The position numbers were made by a program, and so were the translations under genes. 64,000 nt of DNA from Thalassospira xianhensis MCCC 1A02616 (GTDB lineage Bacteria; Pseudomonadota; Alphaproteobacteria; Rhodospirillales; Thalassospiraceae): assembly GCF_003326475.1 (NCBI RefSeq), contig NZ_JPWA01000009.1, forward strand, positions 1-64,000, written 5' to 3'. The notes beneath the pieces are model-generated. The model worked only from the letters and a program-made list of their open reading frames with translations. It was not told the origin of the DNA and did no database searches. Below, in pieces: positions 17,258 to 26,290 of the stretch (position 1 is its first letter; each line of letters opens with the position of its first letter).

Positions 17258-18505
17258 ATGAGTCCCAAACCGCAGCTAGACCTTTTTGCGCCGCGCGTGG
17301 CAGCCAGACCGGCCGCGCCCCAAAAGGAGTCTGTCGCAGCCAAACCGACGGGACCGGAAATCCGCGATCTGTTTGACACCAACTTCAGTGCCGATGACAT
17401 CGCCGAATGGGAACTGCTGTTTCGCGATGCCCCCCAATATAACTACCATTTTAAACGTTCTCAGATCGCATCGGCCTTTGATCGCCCGCTGCATAAAAAG
17501 CTGATCGCGTCACACGCGTTTGAACGGCTGCGCGAAATTTCGTTCCTTGGTGCCATTGATTACCTGTTTCATCCCAACGGACGCCCGGCCAATATCCGCC
17601 ATTCCCGATATGACCACACCATCGGTGTTGCCCTGCTGTCACAGCAATATTGCCGCCTGATGGGTCTTTCGGAAGCTGATCGTGATCTTTTGGGGGCAGC
17701 GGCCCTGTTGCATGATATCGGCCATGGTCCGTTTTCCCATACGCTGGAACCGGAATTTGCCCGGCGATTCAACCTGAACCATCACCAGTTGACCGAAAAG
17801 ATTATCACCGGCGAAGTTCAGCTTGATCTTTCGGTCAATCATTTACTGGTGAAACACGGTGTTGATCCGGACGAGGTCATTGCCCTTCTGTCAAAAAAAT
17901 CGACCCACCCCCATGCCAGCCTGCTGTCGGGCCCGGTCAATATCGACACACTCGAAGGCATCAGTCGGACCAAGACCTATGTGCATCCGAACTATGTCCA
18001 TTGCCATCCGCGCCTGTTGCTTGAGGCGGCGGTAAAGCTTGATGAAGATGCCCTGAAACGCCTTGATAAGTTCTGGCAGCTTAAAGAAGACATCTATCGC
18101 AATTTCATTTTCGGCCCGATGTGTTTTGCCACCGATCATCTTTGCCGCGAATTTGTTGTCAAAAATGCGCCGGATTTTGCCGCCAACGATTTTCTTCTGA
18201 CCGAAAAAGCCTTCCTGCAGCGCCACCCGGCTTTCAAGAAGTTTCTGTTCAGCCTGAAAAACCGGATCGAGCTTGACGGTGTTGCCGAGGTTGTCGACCC
18301 TGAAATAAGTGCTGCTGCCGCAATTCTGGACCACAATGCGACCAAGGTCCCCAAACGCGAGTTTCACATCAACACAGATGCCGAAGTCAAAAGCTTTGCC
18401 GATCTCGGCAAACGCTATTACGAGGAAAAGAACTCGTTCCTGCGACGTGTCGGCAATCTGACCGATCCGGCACAACAGGCTGCTGCAGCAAGTCTGTTTG
18501 ACTGA
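17258..18505 (+). CDS. HD-domain phosphohydrolase
   Basis: A 415-residue protein of the HD superfamily related to the dGTPase/SAMHD1 group. The metal-binding residues are visible in RHSRYDHTIGVALL, ALLHDIGHGPFSHTLE and the later NVNIDTLE-like segment (around residue 225, NIDTLEGIS). A proline-rich, probably disordered N-terminus of 35 residues precedes the domain. It probably hydrolyses a phosphomonoester or nucleotide; the substrate is unknown. It lies 78 bp ahead of the KtrA-like gene, possibly as the first gene of that operon. Confidence 0.82.
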   Translation: MSPKPQLDLFAPRVAARPAAPQKESVAAKPTGPEIRDLFDTNFSADDIAEWELLFRDAPQYNYHFKRSQIASAFDRPLHKKLIASHAFERLREISFLGAIDYLFHPNGRPANIRHSRYDHTIGVALLSQQYCRLMGLSEADRDLLGAAALLHDIGHGPFSHTLEPEFARRFNLNHHQLTEKIITGEVQLDLSVNHLLVKHGVDPDEVIALLSKKSTHPHASLLSGPVNIDTLEGISRTKTYVHPNYVHCHPRLLLEAAVKLDEDALKRLDKFWQLKEDIYRNFIFGPMCFATDHLCREFVVKNAPDFAANDFLLTEKAFLQRHPAFKKFLFSLKNRIELDGVAEVVDPEISAAAAILDHNATKVPKREFHINTDAEVKSFADLGKRYYEEKNSFLRRVGNLTDPAQQAAAASLFD

Positions 18506-18583
18506 TATGCTCGTCCATCGGACGTAAAATCGCCTTACGAATTTCGCTGCATCGGGCAATCCATTGCAAAGGGAGTAACCGAT

Positions 18584-19261
18584 ATGGCCCCCAAAACCGA
18601 AAAGAAGCGCAACCGAACCTTTGTCATCATCGGGCTTGGAACCGTTGGCAGCACGGTTGCGACCGATCTGGCACGAAGTGGCAATCACGTCCTGGGCATA
18701 GACATCAACGAAAAATCCGTCGCCGCCCTGTCGGATGTCCTGTCCGAAGCGATCATCGCCGATGGCCGCGATGAAGAAGCCCTCCGCGAGGCCGGGGTCG
18801 ACAAATATGACGTCGCCCTGATTGCCATTGGCGAAGACCTTGAAGCCAATATCCTGTGCACGATGAATGTCAAAATGCTGGGGGTCAAAACCGTCTGGGT
18901 AAAAGCGATCAACAAAACCCATCATCGCATCCTGACCAAACTGGAACCCGACCGGGTCATTTTGCCCGAACAGGAAATCGGCCAGCACATCGCCCAGAAA
19001 CTGCATAACCCCGCCGTACGCGATTACCTTAGCCTTGGTAACGGCATGCATGTCATCAATCTGGAAGTCCCGGAAAGCATGGCGGGGAAAACCATTAAGT
19101 CGCTTGATCTTGAAAAGTCCCACGAATTGCGATGCCTGGGCATTTTGCGCGGATCGGAATTTATCGGCTGTGATACCGGGACCGTCACGATGGAAGCCAG
19201 TGATAAAATCCTGATCCTTGGTCGCCGACAGAATTTGCGCGACTTCAGTGACGGCATCTGA
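18584..19261 (+). CDS. ktrA: Potassium uptake regulatory subunit KtrA/TrkA
   Basis: A 225-residue cytoplasmic RCK protein. The N-terminal domain has the nucleotide-binding GLGTVGSTVATDL motif followed by an acidic residue at the end of strand 2 (GIDINEKS); the C-terminal RCK_C domain spans residues about 140-220. It forms the nucleotide-gated ring on the potassium channel KtrB, whose gene begins 4 bp after its stop. Start supported by AAAGGGAG upstream. Confidence 0.9.
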   Translation: MAPKTEKKRNRTFVIIGLGTVGSTVATDLARSGNHVLGIDINEKSVAALSDVLSEAIIADGRDEEALREAGVDKYDVALIAIGEDLEANILCTMNVKMLGVKTVWVKAINKTHHRILTKLEPDRVILPEQEIGQHIAQKLHNPAVRDYLSLGNGMHVINLEVPESMAGKTIKSLDLEKSHELRCLGILRGSEFIGCDTGTVTMEASDKILILGRRQNLRDFSDGI

Positions 19262-19264
19262 GCC

Positions 19265-20608
19265 ATGCCCTTTTATTTTCCGAACCGCACCGGAAAACTG
19301 ATCCGAATACCACCGCCGCTTTTGCTCGCCATCCTGTATCTGGCCTTGATCCTGATCGGCGCGGTTGTTTTGGTACTCCCTATTGCGGTCACCCATCCGA
19401 TCAGCTTTTCCGACGCCTTGTTTACGGCCACGTCCGCCGTCACCGTCACCGGACTTGCCGTGGTTGATACCGGGTCAAGCTTCACGCTGTTCGGGCAAGC
19501 TATGATCCTGATCCTGATCCAGCTTGGCGGTCTTGGTCTTATGACATTTGCAGCCCTTGTTTTATCCGCACTTGGCTTACCAATTGGGCTGCGTCATCAC
19601 AGTTTCCTGCGCGAAGATTTGAACCAGACATCGCTGCATCAGCTCGTGGGTCTGGTCAAAACGATCCTTGCCGTTGTGCTTTTCTGTGAATTGATCGGCA
19701 GCATCCTGTTGCTGACCGTTTTTGTCCCCGATTTTGGCTGGGCACGCGGAACGTGGTTTGCGGTATTCCATTCGGTATCGGCCTTTAACAATGCGGGCTT
19801 TGCCCTTATGCCCGACAGCCTGAGCCGATGGGCCACAAACCCGGTGATCAACCTCACAATCCCGGCATTGCTTCTGATTGGCGGGATCGGGTTCAGCGTG
19901 ATTTCCGATCTGTGGATTCATCGCGGCTGGCGTCATTTATCCCTGCACAGCAAATTGATGCTGACCGGCTCTGCCATTCTGATCGTCTGGTCTGTCACGA
20001 TGTTTGCCATCCTTGAATGGTACAATCCCGACACGCTCGGGGCTTTTGCCAATCCGATCGACAAACTTCAAATCAGCTGGTTTCAAGGTCTGACAACCCG
20101 CACTGCCGGGTTCAACACGGTCGATATCGGATCCATTCACGACACCACCGCATTGATGTTCATCCTTCTGATGGTGATCGGGGCGGGCAGTACATCAACA
20201 GCCGGCGGGATCAAGGTCACCACCTTTATCGTACTGGTTCTGGCAACCATCGCCTTTTTCAAACGCCATAATCAGTTGCATGCCTTTGGGCGCAGCATCG
20301 GCCTTGAAGAAGTGATGAAGGTGCTGGCCCTGACGATGATTTCAATGTTCGTCGTCATGACCGGTATCTTCCTGATCACCGTTTCCCATGACGGTGATTT
20401 TCTTGATCTGGTGTTTGAAGTGACGTCGGCCTTTGGCACGGTCGGTCTTTCGCGCGGGACGACCGGCGAACTCGATACACTGGGCCGGATCGTGATCGAA
20501 CTGATCATGTTCATCGGCCGTGTCGGCCCTCTGACACTGGGCTTCTTCCTTGCCCGTCGCGTTCCGCCGCGCATTTCTTATCCGTCAAGTCAGGTGTATC
20601 TGGGGTAA
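19265..20608 (+). CDS. ktrB: Potassium uptake membrane subunit KtrB/TrkH
   Basis: A 447-residue membrane protein of the Trk/Ktr/HKT superfamily with four membrane-pore-membrane repeats. The pore loops are recognisable by their Gly positions: TSAVTVTGLAV, SAFNNAGFAL, TTRTAGFNT and TSAFGTVGLS. It conducts sodium-coupled K+ uptake under control of KtrA. The ATG is 4 bp from the ktrA stop, so the two are co-translated. Confidence 0.93.
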   Translation: MPFYFPNRTGKLIRIPPPLLLAILYLALILIGAVVLVLPIAVTHPISFSDALFTATSAVTVTGLAVVDTGSSFTLFGQAMILILIQLGGLGLMTFAALVLSALGLPIGLRHHSFLREDLNQTSLHQLVGLVKTILAVVLFCELIGSILLLTVFVPDFGWARGTWFAVFHSVSAFNNAGFALMPDSLSRWATNPVINLTIPALLLIGGIGFSVISDLWIHRGWRHLSLHSKLMLTGSAILIVWSVTMFAILEWYNPDTLGAFANPIDKLQISWFQGLTTRTAGFNTVDIGSIHDTTALMFILLMVIGAGSTSTAGGIKVTTFIVLVLATIAFFKRHNQLHAFGRSIGLEEVMKVLALTMISMFVVMTGIFLITVSHDGDFLDLVFEVTSAFGTVGLSRGTTGELDTLGRIVIELIMFIGRVGPLTLGFFLARRVPPRISYPSSQVYLG

Positions 20609-20755
20609 TTCCCAAAACCGTCAGTATTGCGTTTTTTTGGCATCATCGCGGATCGGGCACCGTGTTTGTGTTCGTGCCGTTGCTGGCACTGATCCCATAA
20701 ATCCGCAGGTGGTAACGGCATGTCACAACGGCGGGCAATACTTGACCTGACAACA

Positions 20756-20787
20756 TCCGGCGGCCCTGCCAAACCGGGGCCGCCGGA
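20756..20787 (-). terminator. Strong GC-rich hairpin between ktrB and the cupin gene
   Basis: TCCGGCGGCCC and GGGCCGCCGGA form a perfect 11-bp stem with a 10-base loop, 9 bases beyond the cupin stop codon. The U run on either strand is poor (TGTTGT on the minus strand), so it is probably a shared end for the two convergent genes. The stretch 20609-20755 holds nothing else I can identify. Confidence 0.6.
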
Positions 20788-20796
20788 TTATCAATA

Positions 20797-21126
20797 TCAG
20801 TCAACGACAAACAATGTGGCACCCGGCTCTGTTGATGAACGATGGGCTTCGGCATTATCAGCCACCTGATAACTCATGCCCGGTTTAAGGGTGAAAACCC
20901 GCCCGTCTTCCAGTTCGGTGACCAATTCACCTTCAAGACACAGCAGGATATGGCCCTTCTTGCACCAATGATCGGCAAGATAGCCCGGCGTGTAGGTCAC
21001 CATGCGCACCCGGATCGGACCGAATTGCTGTGTCCTCCAGTATGCCATACCGGTATCGCCCGAATGTTCGGTTGGCGTGATCGACGACCAGTCGGTCGTC
21101 CCGAATGGCAGATCGGAAATGTCCAT
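20797..21126 (-). CDS. Small cupin-domain protein
   Basis: A 109-residue single-domain cupin (residues about 40-105) with motif 1 reduced to DHWCKKGHILLCLEGE and motif 2 in LKPGMSYQVADNAEAHRS. The HWC..GH pattern is typical of small DHCW-type cupins of unknown function; the retained His residues could bind a metal. The ATG at 21126 is chosen because it begins the conserved part; an in-frame ATG at 21156 is possible. Confidence 0.75.
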   Translation of the reverse strand: MDISDLPFGTTDWSSITPTEHSGDTGMAYWRTQQFGPIRVRMVTYTPGYLADHWCKKGHILLCLEGELVTELEDGRVFTLKPGMSYQVADNAEAHRSSTEPGATLFVVD

Positions 21127-21233
21127 GGGAAATCTTTCAAGGAAGATGTGGGGCAAATGTCATCCGGGTTCGGACAACATTTATCTGACGCTATCGCGTT
21201 TCCAAGCTTTCCGTCAACAAATGCCCGTAAACG

Positions 21234-21260
21234 AAAAAGCCCGGCTTTCAAGCCGGGCCT
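21234..21260 (-). terminator. Intrinsic terminator
   Basis: On the minus strand, GCCCGGCTT and AAGCCGGGC form a perfect 9-bp stem with a 2-base loop (tighter in practice by fraying), followed by TTTTTCG. It lies 22 bases beyond the stop codon of the secreted-protein gene at 21283. Confidence 0.85.
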
Positions 21261-21282
21261 GATCCGTATATCGCAAAGCAGA

Positions 21283-21927
21283 TTACCGGTTTTCCAACCC
21301 GTTTTCTTCACGCTGTTTGCGAATTTCATCTGCCTTCTCTGTAATCATTTCACGCAATTCGCCAAGTCCCGCACGTTCGGCAGTAATGATCTGTTCGCAC
21401 TCGGCTTTGGGAACATAACCATTGGAATGTTCCGCATCCCATTCCAGCACGTCCTCAATCGTGGTGCCAAGTTCATCGACATCCCCGAACGCATAACCAT
21501 TAAGCGGCCTGCCGACTGTTTCGTTCAGCGACGCAAACAGGGCCGGGTCCTGATCCGGTGCCAGATCGGGTTTGCAGCCCAGAAGCGTGCGATAGCGCAA
21601 CTGCCCGGTATAGAACCAGAATACCGCGTCATCGCGTTCGCCCTCGTTAAACAGTTTGGCCGCCAGGATGTAGTAGGCCGATGGATGGCGGTTTTCGATC
21701 CCTTCGCGTAGCGTATCCGGGGCCATATCCTTCATTACCTCGGGTGATGTTGTATCGGGCGATTGGGCAAAGGCAGGCATTGCCATCAGGCCAAGAAGCG
21801 GAACGGCAAGCAGGGTGCGATAAAGATTTTTGATCGGACTTCTCCGTAATCTGACGTGATTTCCAATCGGGGAGATATGCGAACAGTATTTTGGCCAACG
21901 GCCCCGACGAATGATGTATGGCATCAT
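21283..21927 (-). CDS. Exported hypothetical protein
   Basis: 214 residues, not recognised. An arginine-rich N-terminus and a hydrophobic stretch (LLAVPLLGLMAMPAFA-Q) make a signal peptide that would cleave near residue 54. The mature part is helical and acidic, with HPSAYYILAAKLFNEGERDDAVFWFYTGQLRYR resembling a Sel1/TPR-like helix pair, and a charged C-terminal coiled-coil tail. The signal-peptide N-region is unusually long; AAGGTGA precedes the first ATG at 21927, yet a start nearer residue 24 would be more typical. Confidence 0.65.
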   Translation of the reverse strand: MMPYIIRRGRWPKYCSHISPIGNHVRLRRSPIKNLYRTLLAVPLLGLMAMPAFAQSPDTTSPEVMKDMAPDTLREGIENRHPSAYYILAAKLFNEGERDDAVFWFYTGQLRYRTLLGCKPDLAPDQDPALFASLNETVGRPLNGYAFGDVDELGTTIEDVLEWDAEHSNGYVPKAECEQIITAERAGLGELREMITEKADEIRKQREENGLENR

Positions 21928-22065
21928 GGTCTTTCACCTTTGAGGCCGTTTTATCGGCAAGTGATGGCAATTATGTGCCCGTCTTCACATTTGACTGGGG
22001 TTCCTTACCTTTCGCCATAAACCCGGTTTTAATCTTTCGGCTTTAGGTCGATACTGGATTTATCA

Positions 22066-23028
22066 GTGACTTCAATCGGAACCGCTTCAATCTTGTTACC
22101 AGATACCATCGCAAACAATCAGGCCTACACCGCCGCCCGACTGGACGAGATGCGCAGCGCGCTGGCCAATCAGCTGCATGGCAGCGCCTTTTGCGTGGTC
22201 GTCACCGGCTCATTCGGGCGACATGAAGCATCGGAACAATCCGACCTTGATTACTTCATCATAGGCCGCGAAGTTGATCGTGATCTGGCACCGCATCGCG
22301 ATGTTTCCGAAATCCTCGGCTCCATGGTCACCAAAAAGGCAGCCGTTAACGGCCCGTTTTCATCCTATGTCCCGGCCGAGGAACTGGTGAACCGTATCGG
22401 ACTTGATGGCGACACCAATTCGATCACCACACGCCGCCTTTTGTTCCTGCTGGAATGTGAATGGCTTTATAACGAGGTCGGAAAGCGGGCCTTCTTTGAT
22501 GAATTGATTGCCAACTACGTCACCGAAACTGTCACACGCGAATCCATCGCGCGGTTTCTGGTCAATGACGTCATTCGGTATTACCGCACCATCAGCGTCG
22601 ATTTCGAAATCAAAACCCGCGAAGGCGACGCCAGCAAGGCATGGGCACCCAGACGCCTGAAACTGGTCTTCTCGCGCAAGATGCTTTATTTCGGCGGCAT
22701 TATCGCGGCCGCAGAAACCGCTGATCGGGATTATGTTGGAAAACGCGCCAAACTGTCGGAGCTTTTACAGCTTCCGCCCATCACGCGCGTACAGACTGTC
22801 TTTGGTGACAAAAGCCTTCCCGCACTTGAACTTTATGACCGGTTCCTGCGTGAACTGAGCGATCCGGATGTTCGAAGACATCTGGAGAAGGTCGGCCCGA
22901 ATGATCGCAGCGATGCGGAACTGCGATCACTGCTGGATGCGGGAAAACAGTTTTCGCGCGAGCTGATCAAACTGATGAATGATCGTTATGGCCCGGATCA
23001 CCCGATCCACGAAGCGCTTCTGATGTAA
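22066..23028 (+). CDS. Nucleotidyltransferase-fold protein
   Basis: 320 residues from a GTG start. The N-terminal half carries the polymerase-beta-type nucleotidyltransferase signature GSFGRHEASEQSDLDYFI, with the two metal-binding Asp residues. Residues 140-320 are helical and of unknown role. Such stand-alone enzymes add AMP or another nucleotide to proteins, RNA or antibiotics; the acceptor is unknown. It stands alone, converging on the CHMI-like gene. Confidence 0.72.
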   Translation: MTSIGTASILLPDTIANNQAYTAARLDEMRSALANQLHGSAFCVVVTGSFGRHEASEQSDLDYFIIGREVDRDLAPHRDVSEILGSMVTKKAAVNGPFSSYVPAEELVNRIGLDGDTNSITTRRLLFLLECEWLYNEVGKRAFFDELIANYVTETVTRESIARFLVNDVIRYYRTISVDFEIKTREGDASKAWAPRRLKLVFSRKMLYFGGIIAAAETADRDYVGKRAKLSELLQLPPITRVQTVFGDKSLPALELYDRFLRELSDPDVRRHLEKVGPNDRSDAELRSLLDAGKQFSRELIKLMNDRYGPDHPIHEALLM

Positions 23029-23043
23029 TCAGCCAACCTGATA

Positions 23044-23412
23044 TCAGGCCGATGTCACATGCTTGTGGTAGTTGGCCCGATCCAGATCGTGCACTTCCAC
23101 GGTGAATTGCACATCGAAATCACCGACCAGATTTTCCAGATGCGCGCGCAGGGTTTCAAGTGCAATCGCCCCGACATCGTATTTGACGTTGTCCGAACGC
23201 CCCGACAGAAGACGCACATCAAGATGCACCATGCCATGCTTTGGTCCGCCATCGGCAATGACAACATTTTCAAGCGGTGACAACCGTGTCTTGAAACTCG
23301 CCGGATCAGCATCGGCGGCCTTGGCAATCTCACGATGCAGGCTGATTGCCAAACTGCGAAGCTGCTCGGTAATCGGCAAGTTGGCGGAATATTCGATTTC
23401 AAGCTGGGGCAT
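23044..23412 (-). CDS. 5-carboxymethyl-2-hydroxymuconate isomerase-like protein
   Basis: A 122-residue member of the CHMI (HpaF) family of the tautomerase superfamily. With the start at 23412 the protein begins MPQLEIEYSANL, leaving Pro as residue 1 after Met removal, the catalytic base of this superfamily; an upstream start would abolish it. AGGGAAAC precedes the ATG. No other homoprotocatechuate (hpa) gene is nearby, so the physiological substrate is uncertain. It lies downstream of ahcY, behind a terminator. Confidence 0.85.
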   Translation of the reverse strand: MPQLEIEYSANLPITEQLRSLAISLHREIAKAADADPASFKTRLSPLENVVIADGGPKHGMVHLDVRLLSGRSDNVKYDVGAIALETLRAHLENLVGDFDVQFTVEVHDLDRANYHKHVTSA

Positions 23413-23470
23413 GGCTCGTTTCCCTGTTGTGGTCTTTTTTCTTACCCGAACTGAACGCCACAAAACACAA

Positions 23471-23501
23471 AAAAGCCGGCCCGAATGAACGGACCGGCTT
23501 T
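23471..23501 (-). terminator. Intrinsic terminator of ahcY
   Basis: On the minus strand AAAGCCGG and CCGGCTTT flank a loop with further pairing (TCCG/CGGG), followed by TTTTTTG. It begins 21 bases after the ahcY stop codon. Confidence 0.85.
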
Positions 23502-23521
23502 GATGACAAGCGCGTTTGCGC

Positions 23522-24817
23522 TTAGTAGCGGTAATGATCCGGCTTGAACGGACCGGCCTGCGGAACGCCGATATATTCGGCCTGCTCGCTGGAAAGTTTG
23601 GTCAGTTTCACGCCAAGACGGTCGAGATGCAGGGCTGCAACTTTCTCGTCGAGGTGTTTCGGCAGGACATAAACTTTGTTTTCGTAATTCGCGTGGTTTT
23701 TCCAAAGTTCGATCTGTGCCAGCACCTGGTTGGTGAAGGATGCCGACATCACGAAGCTCGGATGACCGGTTGCGCAGCCGAGGTTGACCAGACGGCCTTC
23801 GGCCAGAACGATCAGACGTTTGCCATCGGGGAACTCAACCTCGTCGACCTGCGGCTTGACGTTGTCCCACTTGTAATTACGCAGCGAACCGATCTGGATT
23901 TCGGAATCGAAGTGACCGATGTTGCAAACAATTGCGCGGTCTTTCATCGCACGCATATGGTCGAGCGTGATGATGTCGATGTTGCCCGTCGTGGTGACAA
24001 AGATGTCGCCAACCGGTGCAGCGTCTTCCATGGTGGTGACTTCGTAACCTTCCATTGCGGCCTGAAGCGCGCAGATCGGATCGATTTCGGTCACGAGAAC
24101 ACGTGCCCCCTGGCTGCGCAGCGACGCAGCCGAACCTTTGCCAACATCACCAAAACCGGCAACAACACCGATTTTACCGGCAACCATGACGTCGGTTGCA
24201 CGTTTGATGCCATCAACCAAGCTTTCGCGGCAGCCATACAGGTTGTCGAATTTCGACTTGGTGACCGAGTCATTGACGTTGATCGCCGGAACCTTGAGCG
24301 TGCCTTTTTTCGCCATTTCATACAGGCGATGAACGCCGGTAGTGGTTTCTTCGGAAAGACCTTTGATGTCTTCAAGAAGTTCCGGATACTTGTCGTGGAT
24401 CAGCTGGGTAACATCGCCGCCATCATCAAGGATCAGGTTCGGTTTCCAGCCGTTCGGGCCGGTAATGGTCTGCTCGATGCACCACCAGAATTCTTCCTCG
24501 GTCTCGCCCTTCCAAGCAAAGACAGGAACGCCGGTTGCCGCAATCGCTGCCGCAGCCTGATCCTGAGTCGAGAAGATGTTGCACGACGACCAGCGAACTT
24601 CAGCACCAAGCGCGGTCAGGGTTTCGATCAGAACCGCGGTCTGAATGGTCATGTGCAGGCAACCGACAATGCGTGCGCCGGCAAGCGGCTTGGCCGCGCC
24701 ATATTCTTCGCGCAACGCCATTAGGCCCGGCATCTCGGTTTCGGCAATCGCGATTTCCTTGCGGCCCCAGGCGGCCAGCGAGATGTCTGCGACCTTGCAA
24801 TCGGTAAAGTTCGACAT
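23522..24817 (-). CDS. ahcY: Adenosylhomocysteinase (S-adenosylhomocysteine hydrolase)
   Basis: A 431-residue NAD-dependent cytoplasmic enzyme that splits S-adenosylhomocysteine into adenosine and homocysteine, closing the methylation cycle. Hallmarks: [15 protein letters not shown] near residue 55, [30 protein letters not shown] with the catalytic Lys, and the Rossmann motif [10 protein letters not shown]. The ATG at 24817 has GGAGA upstream and begins the conserved MSNFTDCKV; a longer in-frame reading overlaps the promoter. The promoter holds a palindromic operator. Confidence 0.97.
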   Translation of the reverse strand: MSNFTDCKVADISLAAWGRKEIAIAETEMPGLMALREEYGAAKPLAGARIVGCLHMTIQTAVLIETLTALGAEVRWSSCNIFSTQDQAAAAIAATGVPVFAWKGETEEEFWWCIEQTITGPNGWKPNLILDDGGDVTQLIHDKYPELLEDIKGLSEETTTGVHRLYEMAKKGTLKVPAINVNDSVTKSKFDNLYGCRESLVDGIKRATDVMVAGKIGVVAGFGDVGKGSAASLRSQGARVLVTEIDPICALQAAMEGYEVTTMEDAAPVGDIFVTTTGNIDIITLDHMRAMKDRAIVCNIGHFDSEIQIGSLRNYKWDNVKPQVDEVEFPDGKRLIVLAEGRLVNLGCATGHPSFVMSASFTNQVLAQIELWKNHANYENKVYVLPKHLDEKVAALHLDRLGVKLTKLSSEQAEYIGVPQAGPFKPDHYRY

Positions 24818-24919
24818 GTCGTCTCCAATCAAACAAAAACAGCGCAACTGCCGACCACATGGCCTTGCAGATACGCCCGAAAATTCCTGTGCGACGGTTT
24901 TCCCATTCGCGATGGAAGA

Positions 24920-24949
24920 CATATAAAGATTTCTTTATATCGATTTCAA
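24920..24949 (-). promoter_or_regulatory. ahcY promoter with palindromic operator, SahR-like
   Basis: ATATAAAGA and TCTTTATAT form a perfect 9-bp inverted repeat with a 2-bp centre (24921-24940). On the ahcY strand it fills the spacer and -10 of a promoter with -35 TTGAAA (24949-24944) and -10 TATATG (24925-24920), 18 bp apart. An operator in that place would repress. From memory the sequence resembles sites of SahR, the ArsR-family repressor that senses S-adenosylhomocysteine. No SAH riboswitch was apparent in the 95-base leader. The remainder of the divergent gap (24950-25124) shows nothing further. Confidence 0.6.
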
Positions 24950-25124
24950 GTCTTTTCTTTGATGAAATGAGTAAAACGACAAAGGCACCGCAAACCGCTT
25001 TTCCAATTCTCCCCCTTAAAACACTTTCGAGGCTGGTATTCAAAGCACACCACAATCTTGCCACTTGATCACAATACCTGTCTCGGTTATCGCTTGTTCA
25101 GGCTATCGACCAAGGATCATACGT

Positions 25125-25469
25125 GTGCGGACATTCACCCTTTTGCTGACGGCTCTTTTGTCACTGACAGTTCTTCTGTCCAGTGCGAATGGCGGCATGG
25201 CAATGGATCACCCGCATATGCAATCCCATGGTCCACTTGATCAAAACACCATAACCTTCCCATCCGCACATGACACCGCCCACAATCCGGCAATGCCGTC
25301 CTCCGGACATTCCGATATGTGCGGTATGGTCCTTTGTGGCCCGTTCATGCCGTTGGCTTTGACAGCGTCATCACGCAAGCTGGACATTAAATCGGTTACC
25401 TATCTGGTATCAAACGATCTGGTCCAGCCATTCAGCGAAGACCTGACCGGAAAACCCCCGCGCTTCTGA
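25125..25469 (+). CDS. Small exported Met/His-rich protein of the copper cluster
   Basis: About 114 residues from a GTG start at 25125 with AAGGA 9 bases upstream (an ATG at 25065 in frame is possible). A hydrophobic signal peptide (TFTLLLTALLSLTVLLSSANG) is followed by a short chain rich in Met and His (MAMDHPHMQSHG, HSDMCGMVLCGPFMP). These residues can bind copper, and three copper-handling genes follow, so a role in copper resistance is likely. I do not recognise the family with certainty. Confidence 0.65.
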   Translation: MRTFTLLLTALLSLTVLLSSANGGMAMDHPHMQSHGPLDQNTITFPSAHDTAHNPAMPSSGHSDMCGMVLCGPFMPLALTASSRKLDIKSVTYLVSNDLVQPFSEDLTGKPPRF

Positions 25470-25476
25470 GAGAGAA

Positions 25477-25497
25477 CCGGCATTCTGCCGGCAATTT
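25477..25497 (+). terminator. Short hairpin after the Met/His-rich gene
   Basis: CCGGCA, loop TTC, TGCCGG, then CAATTTT, 8 bases after the stop codon. A modest terminator that may separate this gene from the cupredoxin operon. Confidence 0.5.
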
Positions 25498-25614
25498 TCG
25501 TTCCCCGCTTCTTGTATCAGTGATCCGATACCGATCTGCCGCCGCGCGGCAGGCCATCGTGATGTTGTGTCAAAATCACGCATATCAGGTCATTCGGATC
25601 AAGCATCCCGGCGG

Positions 25615-25637
25615 GAGAACATTTTGAAAATATTCTC
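25615..25637 (+). promoter_or_regulatory. Inverted repeat before the cupredoxin gene
   Basis: GAGAACATTTT and AAAATATTCTC match as an inverted repeat with one mismatch and a 1-bp centre. It ends 6 bp before the CAGGAG ribosome site. It may be an operator near the transcription start or an mRNA hairpin that influences initiation. It does not match a CueR-type site I know. Confidence 0.4.
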
Positions 25638-25654
25638 TCTTTCAGGAGCATTCC

Positions 25655-26215
25655 ATGCCCTCTTTTAAATCTTACCTCGCAAAAATCCTGACCGTTGCCG
25701 CATTGTCCGGTGGCACAGTCCTTGTTTCCCCGATCACTGCCCATGCCGATGCGGGCCATAACAGTGTCGTGCATGGCGCGAATATCGGCAAACTGGGCAA
25801 TATCTCGGATGTCAGAAAAACCGTCGAAATCGTCATGCAGGACAATTTCTATGAACCTGAAAAGGTTGTTGTCCTTGGGGGTGAAACCGTGCGGTTTGTG
25901 ATCCGTAACGAAGGTGAATTCGTCCATGAATTCAATATCGGTACTGTTGCAATGCACGCCACCCATCAAAAAGAAATGGCAATGATGGTCGAGCACGGTG
26001 CGCTTGAGGCTGATAAAATCAACATGCACATGATGGAAATGGACATGGGGAACGGCATGACCATGAAGCATGATGATCCCAACAGTGTCCTGCTCGAGCC
26101 AGGCAAAACCGCCGAGATCATCTGGACATTTCCGGAAAATGCCGAACTTGAATTTGCCTGCAACGTCCCGGGCCATTACGAGTCCGGCATGATGGGCCAG
26201 GTCAAGTTCCAGTAA
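25655..26215 (+). CDS. Cupredoxin-domain copper-binding protein
   Basis: A 186-residue periplasmic protein with a signal peptide cleaved near AHA-DA. The C-terminal two-thirds is a plastocyanin-type cupredoxin: the His in VHEFNIG and the cluster CNVPGHYESGM supply the His-Cys-His-Met ligands of a type 1 copper site. A Met/His-rich insert (about residues 100-135) could bind extra Cu(I). It resembles CopI-type tolerance proteins. CAGGAG precedes the ATG, and the CopA-type gene follows after 75 bp. Confidence 0.87.
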   Translation: MPSFKSYLAKILTVAALSGGTVLVSPITAHADAGHNSVVHGANIGKLGNISDVRKTVEIVMQDNFYEPEKVVVLGGETVRFVIRNEGEFVHEFNIGTVAMHATHQKEMAMMVEHGALEADKINMHMMEMDMGNGMTMKHDDPNSVLLEPGKTAEIIWTFPENAELEFACNVPGHYESGMMGQVKFQ

Positions 26216-26290
26216 CCGCACACAGCAAGGCAGGAAAACGGATCGCCACAGTGCGCGTTGTCCGGTTTCCTGCCAAACGGAATTCGTATC

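Noticed and set aside
17891..19396. 501-codon open frame on the minus strand
   Set aside because: Antisense to the HD-domain gene, ktrA and the start of ktrB. Low-complexity composition and no family features.
23516..24724. 402-codon open frame on the plus strand
   Set aside because: Antisense to ahcY, a certain gene; no motif and no ribosome site.
24818..24912. S-adenosylhomocysteine riboswitch in the ahcY leader
   Set aside because: The leader lacks the conserved core expected of an SAH riboswitch; the promoter palindrome is a better explanation of control.
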